The notes under the pieces were generated by a model. That model worked only from the letters and a program-made list of their open reading frames with translations. It was not told the DNA's origin and made no database searches. From contig CAVWKW010000003.1 in NCBI GenBank assembly GCA_963755705.1, forward strand, positions 62,001-126,000: a DNA stretch of 64,000 bases, written 5' to 3'. Shown here piece after piece: positions 57,863 to 64,000 of the stretch. The DNA comes from JBARDN01 sp963755705 (GTDB lineage: Bacteria; Desulfobacterota; Binatia; Binatales; Binataceae). The first letter of the stretch is position 1. Each line of letters starts with the position of its first letter. Made by a program: the position numbers and the translations under genes.

Positions 57863-58258
57863 TCACGCGCCTTCGGCGATCACGTGGGCGATTGCCTCGC
57901 GCGTGGTGTGCGTGATGCTCAGGTGAAAGACGGTGATGCCGCGGCGCGCCGCGAACGCCGCCGATTTGCCGCTCAGCATGATAGTCGGAGCTTTGCCGCG
58001 CTCGCGCACTACCTCGATCTCGCTCCATCCGACGTTGCGGTTCCATCCGGTGCCCATTGCCTTCATCGCGGCTTCCTTGGACGCGAAGCGGGCCGCGTAG
58101 CTCTGGAAGCGCGCGACGCCGCGCGACTCGCAGTACGCGACCTCGCGCTCGGTGAAGACGCGCGCGCGAAATCGCGCGCCGGTGCGCTCTCGCGCAAGCG
58201 CCTGCGCGATCCGCTCGACCTCGATCACGTCTATGCCGGTGCCAATGATTCGCGACAT
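57863..58258 (-). CDS. acpS: Holo-[acyl-carrier-protein] synthase
   Basis: 131 residues, the family length. Magnesium ligands are visible as D10 (GTGIDVIEVERI) and E62 (ARFASKEAAMKAMGTG), with the WSEIEVVRERGKAPTIMLSGKSAAFA and the LSITHTTREAIAHVIAE end. It transfers phosphopantetheine from CoA to acyl carrier protein. I start at ATG 58258; the frame is open for 20 more residues to 58318 but those are not family-like. It is convergent with the DUF4340 gene and divergent from a ferredoxin. Confidence 0.94.
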   Translation of the reverse strand: MSRIIGTGIDVIEVERIAQALARERTGARFRARVFTEREVAYCESRGVARFQSYAARFASKEAAMKAMGTGWNRNVGWSEIEVVRERGKAPTIMLSGKSAAFAARRGITVFHLSITHTTREAIAHVIAEGA

Positions 58259-58365
58259 CAGATTCCCGCGCGTTCCGCTTCCGAGCGCCAGTATCGTCGG
58301 CGCGGTCGCGCGTTTCAACGTGCCGCGCTATCCTGTGGCCTGCGAGATGAGCGGAGGTTCCTCTG

Positions 58366-58599
58366 ATGGCCAAGCTAACGATTACCGTCAACCAGGTGCG
58401 ATGCATCGGCAGCGGCGATTGCGTCGAGACCGCGCCGGCCGTGTTTCAGATGGACGAGAACGAAAAGTCGCAGGTGATAAATCCGACGGGCGCTCCCGAC
58501 GCGACAATCGTCGCCGCCGCGCGCGGATGCCCGGTCAAGGCGATCACCGTGGTTGACGCGGACAGCGGCGCGCAGCTTTTTCCGCCGCCAAAGAAGTGA
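58366..58599 (+). CDS. Small 3Fe-4S-type ferredoxin
   Basis: 77 residues with C13, C19 (VRCIGSGDCVETAPAVFQMD) and C55 (ARGCPVKAI), a three-Cys pattern of mono-cluster [3Fe-4S] or incomplete [4Fe-4S] ferredoxins. Such ferredoxins often donate electrons to cytochrome P450s, but no P450 is in this window. It has a GGAGGT-type site upstream of ATG 58366 and precedes a methyltransferase gene by 10 bp on the same strand. Confidence 0.9.
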   Translation: MAKLTITVNQVRCIGSGDCVETAPAVFQMDENEKSQVINPTGAPDATIVAAARGCPVKAITVVDADSGAQLFPPPKK

Positions 58600-58609
58600 C
58601 TGGCCCGCG

Positions 58610-59215
58610 ATGCGCTCACCGCATGAACATCCCGTCTTCGCATGGTTCTACGAAACCCTGAGCGCGCGCGGCGATCGCAAGGGCGGCGACCAGATGCGCT
58701 CGCGGCTGGTGGGATCGCTCTCGGGCCGTGTGCTCGAAGTGGGTTTCGGCAACGGACTCAACTTCCGCTATTACCCGCCTGACGCGCACGTCGTTGGCGT
58801 CGAGCCGGATTGGGAGATGCTGCGGCGCTCGATTCCGCGCGCGCGTTCGGCTACGGCGAAGATCGATCCGATCGCGGGCGACGGGCAACGGCTGCCGTTT
58901 CGCGAGGCGACGTTTGACGCCGCGGTCGCCTGCCTGGTCCTGTGCACGATTCCCGACGAGTCGGCGGCGCTCGCGGAAGTTTCCCGGGTGCTGAAGCCTG
59001 GAGCCAAGCTCTACTTCGTCGAGCACGTGCGCGCGCCCGGCCGTGTGCTGGCGACAATTCAGGACGTGATTGATCCGCTATGGTCACGCACGTTCGCCGG
59101 ATGCCATCCGAATCGCGATACCGCCGGGGCGCTTGCTCGTGCCGGTTTCAAGATCGAAGACCTGCGTCCTTCTTTGCGGGGGATGTTTGTCGGCGGCCGC
59201 GCCGCGCTGTCGTAA
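58610..59215 (+). CDS. Class I SAM-dependent methyltransferase
   Basis: 201 residues. HPVFAWFYETLSARGDRKGG, VLEVGFGNGLNFRYYPPDAHVVGVEPDWEMLRR, DAAVACLVLCTIPDESAALAEVSRVLKPGAKLYFVEHV and a C-terminal PLWSRTFAGCHPNRDTAGALARAGF. This matches the Methyltransf_11 group seen in phospholipid or small-molecule methylation. The start at 58610 is chosen because the open upstream extension overlaps the ferredoxin and is not family-like. It is 13 bp from the following GNAT gene. Confidence 0.88.
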   Translation: MRSPHEHPVFAWFYETLSARGDRKGGDQMRSRLVGSLSGRVLEVGFGNGLNFRYYPPDAHVVGVEPDWEMLRRSIPRARSATAKIDPIAGDGQRLPFREATFDAAVACLVLCTIPDESAALAEVSRVLKPGAKLYFVEHVRAPGRVLATIQDVIDPLWSRTFAGCHPNRDTAGALARAGFKIEDLRPSLRGMFVGGRAALS

Positions 59216-59228
59216 AGGCCGGCACGCG

Positions 59229-59723
59229 ATGGTCATTCGGCGGCATCGCGCGGGCGAACTCGTAGTCGAGCAGACTCGCGATATCGCGGCGGTGCGCGCG
59301 TTCCTCGAAGCGGGCAAGATGATCGCCGACGGCGTCGATTGGCCGGCCGCGTGCTATCTGATGGCGTTTTTCGGCGATGCTCCGGTCGGAGCTATCGGCG
59401 TCGAGCCGAAGATCGATGCGGCACTGATTCGATCGCTGCATGTGATCGAAGCGATGCGTAGGCAAGGAATTGCCGCGAAGCTGATCGCCGATGCGCGCAA
59501 GGCCGCGCACACGCGCGGCGCGCGCACGCTCTACCTGTTCGCGTATCCGGAGTTGCGCGGGTTTTTCGAGCGCTTGGGATTCTCTGAGGTCGCGTCCGAA
59601 CGCGTGATGAGCGCGCTGCGCGGCGCACCCGAGGTCGAGTACTATCGCGCGCATCCAGAAGAACTCGCGCGCGAATGCGCGATGGCGCTCGACATCTCGG
59701 CCGACGGATTGATCGCGCGCTAG
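59229..59723 (+). CDS. GNAT family N-acetyltransferase
   Basis: 164 residues. The acetyl-CoA fold shows ACYLMAFFGDAPVGAIGVEP, LIRSLHVIEAMRRQGIAAKLIADARKAAHTRGARTLYLFAYPELRGFFERLGFSEV; RRQGIA is the pyrophosphate-binding motif and FFERLGF the beta-bulge part. I start at ATG 59229, because the upstream extension is not conserved in family order. It follows the methyltransferase closely. Its substrate is unknown. Confidence 0.9.
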   Translation: MVIRRHRAGELVVEQTRDIAAVRAFLEAGKMIADGVDWPAACYLMAFFGDAPVGAIGVEPKIDAALIRSLHVIEAMRRQGIAAKLIADARKAAHTRGARTLYLFAYPELRGFFERLGFSEVASERVMSALRGAPEVEYYRAHPEELARECAMALDISADGLIAR

Positions 59724-59774
59724 GCGCACGCAGGTCCGAACAAAGGAATATTCTCGTATCGTCCGCGACTCTTT

Positions 59775-59888
59775 CGATCGTCATTTCGAGCCCCAGGCGA
59801 GAAATCCCGGGGCGTCCGTGCTCCACGCCGACGCCACATGCAGTGCTCCGTCGCTCGGGATTTCTCCCTGCGGTCGAAATGACGATCG
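59775..59888. repeat. 114-bp inverted-repeat element (TCATTTCGA type)
   Basis: Arms 59775-59811 (CGATCGTCATTTCGAGCC...) and 59853/54-59888 are near-perfect reverse complements of about 35 bases with a few mismatches, around a 41-base centre. Elements with CGTCATTTCGA...GAGAAATCCC arms are widespread in uncultured genomes of this type. It fills the convergent gap between the GNAT and amidinotransferase genes and may serve as a bidirectional terminator. Confidence 0.8.
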
Positions 59889-59962
59889 GGGGTCTCAGTA
59901 GAAGATAAGGGGGCCTGTACATCGCCCTTACTCATTCCAGCACTGCGTCCGCTTTACATCGC

Positions 59963-60949
59963 TCAGTGCGATCTTCCGATCATCAGTTCGTAGCTGTGGT
60001 CGGCGCGGAATTTTGCGCCGGCAGCTGGTTGCTCGCCGCGCGGGCCGAGGTCGAGAATCATGCACTTGATCGAGCCGCCGCCTTTGGCCAGGAACTCGGT
60101 TGCGTCACACAAGACCGGCTCGACCCCGCGCTCGCGCACCGCGGCGAGCAGCCCGGCGCTGACGCCGCGCGGCATGAAAAGATAAAGTATCGCATTAAGT
60201 TCGCTCTGGAACGAATTTGCCGCATACAGTGCCGCGTCGGCGTCGCTCAGCGCGATCAGGCGGTCGCCGAATTCGCCCCTGAGCCGCGCGCGCGATTGGT
60301 CGGTGAGCCCCTCCATGTATGCCAGCAGATATTCGCGCGCGGTTCCGAACGAGCACAGGACGGTGTCGCCGTGATAGTGCGCCTCGAGCGCGAGTTCGAG
60401 CGGCAGGACATTGCTGCCGGGCGCCGCGCGCTCGAGTTCCTGTCGCGCGCCGATATCGGAGCGAAAGCCGTACACCCGCTTCCACGGGGGGATGCCGACG
60501 CGCGCGACGAAGCGCTGCCGCTCGACGCGTCCGTGGGTGAAGATCATGAAGCGGCCGGCCGGGAAAAAATCCGCCTCGCCCTCGAACGGCGCGGCGACGT
60601 CGCGCGTATCGTAGCCCATCGCGCGGATGAACTGACGATAGACTTGGGTCTCGGCGGCGCGCGTCGGCAATAGATGCGAGAGATAAAAAATCTTCTCGCC
60701 GCTACCTTCGAGCGGATAGAGAAACCCCGCATTGGCCGGATACACGAGGCCGGTGCGATTCGCGTCCGGCGGAATCACGCAGACCTCGACGCCGTGCGCG
60801 ACCAGTTCGCGCGCGAGCGCGTGCCACTGCTCGCGCGCCCGGTTGGCGTCAACGTGCTTGCGCACGCCCAGCGCGTTGCGCGTATGAGGATTTGCGCCGC
60901 CCTGCACCGAGAAGTGCGCCGGATCTCCCATCAGGATCGTTCGCGGCAT
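59963..60949 (-). CDS. Amidinotransferase/DDAH superfamily protein
   Basis: 328 residues of the guanidino-group-modifying (pentein) fold. GDPAHFSVQGGANPHTRN at the N-terminus, EGEADFFPAGRFMIFTHGRV (acidic residues E123, E125, D127 at the guanidine site), a His at ELALEAHYHGDTVL and the nucleophile C296 in KGGGSIKCMILDLG. The superfamily includes arginine deiminase, dimethylarginine dimethylaminohydrolase and glycine amidinotransferase. It is last in a three-gene operon after a ceramidase-like and a DegT aminotransferase gene. Start chosen at 60949. Its substrate is probably a guanidino compound. Confidence 0.86.
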   Translation of the reverse strand: MPRTILMGDPAHFSVQGGANPHTRNALGVRKHVDANRAREQWHALARELVAHGVEVCVIPPDANRTGLVYPANAGFLYPLEGSGEKIFYLSHLLPTRAAETQVYRQFIRAMGYDTRDVAAPFEGEADFFPAGRFMIFTHGRVERQRFVARVGIPPWKRVYGFRSDIGARQELERAAPGSNVLPLELALEAHYHGDTVLCSFGTAREYLLAYMEGLTDQSRARLRGEFGDRLIALSDADAALYAANSFQSELNAILYLFMPRGVSAGLLAAVRERGVEPVLCDATEFLAKGGGSIKCMILDLGPRGEQPAAGAKFRADHSYELMIGRSH

Positions 60950-60959
60950 GTCCGCCCCA

Positions 60960-62333
60960 TTACGGCGCCGGCTCGCGCAACTCGCGCATGAGGCCGAGCG
61001 CGGCGGCGACGATCGCCTCGCCGGTGCCTTCCGCGACGCGCGCGGTCTCGACCTCGTAGCCGCCTTGCGCGTACGCCTCTCGCGTCGGCAGGTAGCCGAC
61101 CAGATCATTGCAGTAGCAGGCGACGAGCGTGTGCGCGAAGTACGGATTCGCTCGCAGCGCGAGGCCGAACTCCACGAACGCTTCCCCGGGGATGCCGATG
61201 ATCGCGAGATCGCCGAGCGCGAACACGCTCACGCTGGTCGTCATCTCGCCGCGCGCCAGATCGACGCGCTTATCGCGCCGATTGGTTTCCTCGAGCGCCT
61301 CGAGCGCACGGAGCGCGTCGAGCGATTGCTGATGATGGTCGCGCAGGCGCTTAAGCTGGCGGCCCTCGCCGCCGCGATGGTTCGCGAGCGAGGCCTCGGT
61401 CTGCGCGGCGCATCCGCGCGCGATCGCGAGCGCGTCAGCAACAGGCTTGAGCCTGAGTTTCAGATCGATCCGGCGGCCGCGAATTGCTGACGCGTCGAGC
61501 GTGGGCGCGGTCGCGAGTGCCGCGGCGAGTGCGCGTCCCGCCGCGCGGCCCCAGTCGGCCGCGACCTCGAAGCTGCCGCGGCTCCGCGGATCGATATTGC
61601 CGGTCGCGCCCTGCATGAAGATTGCGATCGGCGCAGCGTCCGCACCGCGCGCAAGTCCGCGTTCGATTTCATCGATTGCGAAACCCATCCAGTCGCGCGA
61701 GTAGAGCAGGTTGTCCTCGCATAGCACGACGCCGTGGCAGGAATAGTTGAGTATCACGCCGATCGCGCTGCCGTCGGGGCGAAAGGCTCCGAGCGCCGCC
61801 GCCGTATCGTCGGCGACTCCGCTGTAGTTGGCCGCGAGCTGGATCTGGCCGTCGGCCCGCCGCAGGCGCCGATTCGTGCCGAGCGTGAAACGCGCGCGCG
61901 CGGTCTTCAGCACGGCGGGTTCCAGCGCACGATTGGCGGCGAGAATCGCAACCGCGATCTTTCCCGGCAGCGCGCGTTCCCACTCTAAATTGCGGTCGTC
62001 AGCGACCTTCGCATCCGCGCGCGGAGTAGCAAAGATATTGAACGCGGGAGCCGAATGGGTATGCGTAGCGCCGATCAGAATGGCGTCGGCGGCAATATCG
62101 CTCTGCGCTGCGACGAGCGAACAGATTTCGTCGGCGATCCGTTTACCGATCGCGAGCAGATCGAAGCCGCAGAGCGCGAGCTTGCGCGCCCCGTCGCTGA
62201 TGACGATCGCCTGCACGCAGAGATCGTCATGCACTCCCGCCGCGCGCCCGACCCGCGAACCGTATCCAAGCATCCCAAGGCCGAGCGGAGGTTCGAGCTG
62301 GACGCGCGCCGCTCCCGCGTGAAGCCCGGGCAT
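60960..62333 (-). CDS. Neutral/alkaline ceramidase-like protein (N-terminal domain family)
   Basis: 457 residues. Matches the ceramidase_alk N-terminal domain: GLGMLGYGSR, LCVQAIVISDGARKLALCGFDLLAIG, GATHTHSAPAFN (zinc His pair), YSCHGVVL (another zinc His) and QGATGNIDPRSRGSF. The catalytic Ser of ceramidases (GDVSPN) is absent; the place reads GNIDPR, so it is unlikely to be a true ceramidase. No signal peptide was seen. It is 6 bp from the DegT gene and 10 bp before the amidinotransferase, a compact operon. The substrate is open. Confidence 0.85.
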   Translation of the reverse strand: MPGLHAGAARVQLEPPLGLGMLGYGSRVGRAAGVHDDLCVQAIVISDGARKLALCGFDLLAIGKRIADEICSLVAAQSDIAADAILIGATHTHSAPAFNIFATPRADAKVADDRNLEWERALPGKIAVAILAANRALEPAVLKTARARFTLGTNRRLRRADGQIQLAANYSGVADDTAAALGAFRPDGSAIGVILNYSCHGVVLCEDNLLYSRDWMGFAIDEIERGLARGADAAPIAIFMQGATGNIDPRSRGSFEVAADWGRAAGRALAAALATAPTLDASAIRGRRIDLKLRLKPVADALAIARGCAAQTEASLANHRGGEGRQLKRLRDHHQQSLDALRALEALEETNRRDKRVDLARGEMTTSVSVFALGDLAIIGIPGEAFVEFGLALRANPYFAHTLVACYCNDLVGYLPTREAYAQGGYEVETARVAEGTGEAIVAAALGLMRELREPAP

Positions 62334-62339
62334 CGCCGC

Positions 62340-63596
62340 TCAGGCTCCGCGCTCGAGCTTTGCGGTGCGCAGCTCGGCGGTGTGCTCTGCAATCTTTCGC
62401 GCGGCGGCGATCATGTCGTTAACGTCGCGCTCGTCGCCGAGCAGCACTTCGTGCGGGATGGCCGCCATCGCATGCTCGAAAAGCTGCTCGGCAACCGGGC
62501 AATCGGGTGGCGGCGGATTCGGCGCGCCCGCCAGCTCGCAGGCGGTGCGATAGGGTGCGGACTCGGCGGGCAACAGCGCGGAGCGATAGACCGGATCGTT
62601 GCCGACGCCGCACGGAATTCCCTCGGCGCGAAACGCGCGCACGAACCGATTGCGCGAAACGCCGAGCGCGGTCTCGTCGATCATGAAAATGAACGCGTAA
62701 ATCGTCTCGCGGGTCAGGCGCGGGTCGCGCGCCACCGCGTGCAAGCCCCTGATCGCGTTCAGTCCGGCGCGGAGGCGCTCAGCGTTGCGGCTCTTGCGCT
62801 CGATCTGTTCCGGCAGCCGCTCGATCTGCGCCAGCAGCACGCCGCACTGCCATTCGGACATCCTATAGTTCGCGCCAAGCAGGGGAGTCTCGAAGGTGTC
62901 GCCGGGGCGGCGCCGTCCGCAATTCACCAGCGATTGGCAGCGCTGCTCGAGGTCGGGATCGTCGGTGATGATCATGCCGCCCTCGCCGGCGGTCATCGGC
63001 TTGCTCGACTGGAAGCTGAAGCATCCAAGGGCACCCCACGCGCCGAGGCCGCGCTCGCGCCATCTTGCGCCGGGTACGTGCGCGCAATCCTCGACGATCG
63101 GGATCGAGCGCTCGCGCGCGAGCGCGGTCAGCGCGTCGAGGTCGGCGGCGCTCGCGCCGTAATGCACCGGGATAATCGCCCTGGTGCGGCGCGTGATAAG
63201 GCGCGCGACCGATGCGGTGTCGATACAGGCGGTCGCGGGATCGACGTCGGCGAAAACCGGACGCGCCATGCAGGCAACGGGAGCGTACGCGGTCGCGGCG
63301 AAGGTGATTGCGGGAACTATCACTTCGTCGCCGGGACCGATGGCGAGGGCTTTTAGAGCCACTTCGAGCGCCGAGGTGCCCGAGGTGGTCGCGATCGCGA
63401 AGCGCGCGGTCTGCATCGCGGCGAAGCGCTCTTCGAGCTCGGCGGCCTTGCGATTCGGAGACGGATAGCCGCCCCAATTGGCGGAGCTCAGAACGTCTTC
63501 GAGCTGCGCGCGTTCGCGATCATCGAACACCGGCCAGCGCGTGAACGCGCGCGTGCGAAGCGCTTCTCCGCCAAGAATTGCGAGCCGTGAAGCCAT
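62340..63596 (-). CDS. DegT/DnrJ/EryC1/StrS family aminotransferase
   Basis: 418 residues. Fold-type I PLP enzyme with FAIATTSGTSALEVALKALAIGPGDEVIVPAITFAATAYA, Asp in VEDCAHVPGARW (D170) and the PLP Lys K199 in CFSFQSSKPMTAGEGG, then LGANYRMSEWQCGVLLAQIERLPEQ. Such enzymes aminate nucleotide sugars or act in aminocyclitol pathways (StrS type). It is the first gene of the operon with ceramidase-like and amidinotransferase genes, a combination that recalls aminocyclitol/guanidino pathways, where transamination is followed by amidino transfer. That pathway is inference. Confidence 0.92.
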   Translation of the reverse strand: MASRLAILGGEALRTRAFTRWPVFDDRERAQLEDVLSSANWGGYPSPNRKAAELEERFAAMQTARFAIATTSGTSALEVALKALAIGPGDEVIVPAITFAATAYAPVACMARPVFADVDPATACIDTASVARLITRRTRAIIPVHYGASAADLDALTALARERSIPIVEDCAHVPGARWRERGLGAWGALGCFSFQSSKPMTAGEGGMIITDDPDLEQRCQSLVNCGRRRPGDTFETPLLGANYRMSEWQCGVLLAQIERLPEQIERKSRNAERLRAGLNAIRGLHAVARDPRLTRETIYAFIFMIDETALGVSRNRFVRAFRAEGIPCGVGNDPVYRSALLPAESAPYRTACELAGAPNPPPPDCPVAEQLFEHAMAAIPHEVLLGDERDVNDMIAAARKIAEHTAELRTAKLERGA

Positions 63597-63637
63597 CGGA
63601 TCGATCTATAGCGCGCGCGATTCGCGAGCGAAACCGC

Positions 63638-63675
63638 GAAAAAGAAACGGGCGGCGAACGCCCGCCGCCCGTTTC
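63638..63675 (-). terminator. Rho-independent terminator of the ABM monooxygenase gene
   Basis: GAAACGGGCGGCG (63644-63656) pairs with CGCCGCCCGTTTC (63663-63675), a perfect 13-base stem. The minus strand continues with TTTTTC. It lies 17 bp after the stop of the 98-residue gene. Confidence 0.85.
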
Positions 63676-63691
63676 CGATTCCCGCGAGGAT

Positions 63692-63988
63692 CTACTTGTG
63701 TGCGATTTCGGTCAGCACGTGAATTTCCGGCCGCCCTTCGAGCAGCGCGCCGATTTTGCCGCCGAACGCCTTCATGTGATCGGTCTTGCCGTGCGAATCG
63801 AGCGCGGCTTGATCCTGATACACCTCGTAGTAAATGAAAGTGCTGGGGTCGCGGACATCCTTGTGCAGGATGTAGGTCTTGGTGCCCGCCTCGCTGCCGA
63901 CCTTGCCGATCATTTCCTTGCCGGCCTCTTCGAACGCGGCTTCACTGCCGGCCTTTACTTTGAGCTTCGCAATTACGGTAATCGCCAT
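63692..63988 (-). CDS. Antibiotic biosynthesis monooxygenase (ABM) family protein
   Basis: 98 residues, a single ABM dimeric ferredoxin-like domain: ITVIAKLKVKAGSEAAFEEAGKEMI, TYILHKDVRDPSTFIYYEVYQDQAALDSHGKTDHMKAF, then GRPEIHVLTEIA. Relatives are quinol monooxygenases (YgiN) and other cofactor-free oxygenases. GGAG lies five bases upstream of ATG 63988. Its stop is followed by a strong terminator and it stands as its own unit at the edge of the window. Confidence 0.93.
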   Translation of the reverse strand: MAITVIAKLKVKAGSEAAFEEAGKEMIGKVGSEAGTKTYILHKDVRDPSTFIYYEVYQDQAALDSHGKTDHMKAFGGKIGALLEGRPEIHVLTEIAHK

Positions 63989-64000
63989 CGGAATCTCCTT

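Noticed and set aside
1..64000. tRNA, rRNA or riboswitch genes
   Set aside because: No cloverleaf, rRNA or known riboswitch pattern was found by eye in the gaps; a tRNAscan/Infernal run would be decisive.

Overview
This is a GC-rich, densely coding 64 kb chromosomal window from a Gram-negative bacterium. Lipoprotein signals, an RND pump, YajC/SecD, secreted proteins and a cytochrome bc-type chain support that. The mix of LLM-class flavin/F420-type oxidoreductases, amidohydrolase, Rieske, VOC and zinc alcohol dehydrogenase genes, with many short palindromic repeats, resembles uncultured Desulfobacterota-like lineages such as Candidatus Binatota. That placement is inference; no rRNA or tRNA gene was seen.

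Layout. 1-4.5 kb: end of an exopolysaccharide cluster (WecG/TagA tail, WbaP-like phosphotransferase, Wzy/O-antigen-ligase-like protein), then a 2OG-Fe(II) oxygenase fused to a PqqD-like domain. 4.5-9.7 kb: alpha/beta hydrolase and an RND efflux pair. 9.8-12.2 kb: a tightly overlapping minus-strand operon (ECF sigma, 2Fe-2S ferredoxin, two small membrane proteins, AhpD/CMD-fold protein). Its last gene is interrupted by an in-frame TGA exactly at the second Cys of a CxxC motif and followed by a SECIS-like hairpin: a strong selenoprotein candidate. 12.3-24.7 kb: catabolic/redox genes, including a Rieske-helical fusion divergent from a Cys-rich SufR-like regulator, OsmC, GST, two LLM oxidoreductases and two medium-chain dehydrogenases. 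24.7-27.1 kb: a large secreted thaumatin-like protein. 27.8-33.8 kb: PIN toxin-antitoxin, queA-tgt-yajC-secD, an HTH protein and a methyltransferase.

33.8-38.6 kb: repeats, a YefM/YoeB pair, methyltransferase, DUF899 and VOC proteins. 38.8-44.6 kb: a bc-type respiratory cluster with b6-like cytochrome, subunit-IV-like protein, two tiny membrane proteins, an eight-heme cytochrome c and a cupredoxin-like protein, but no Rieske gene. 44.7-51.8 kb: VOC, M23 peptidase, an ECF sigma/anti-sigma/secreted-protein operon, DNA polymerase I and an RsmC-like methyltransferase. 51.8-53.2 kb: repeat-rich gap. 53.2-57.8 kb: a GldA/F/G-like ABC system with a DUF4340 protein. 57.9-64 kb: AcpS, a 3Fe-4S ferredoxin, methyltransferase, GNAT, then an operon of DegT aminotransferase, ceramidase-like protein and amidinotransferase, and an ABM monooxygenase.

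At least five palindromic elements (90-210 bp) with terminal inverted repeats, one family present twice, and a diverged 450-600 bp duplicated block occupy the larger intergenic gaps.
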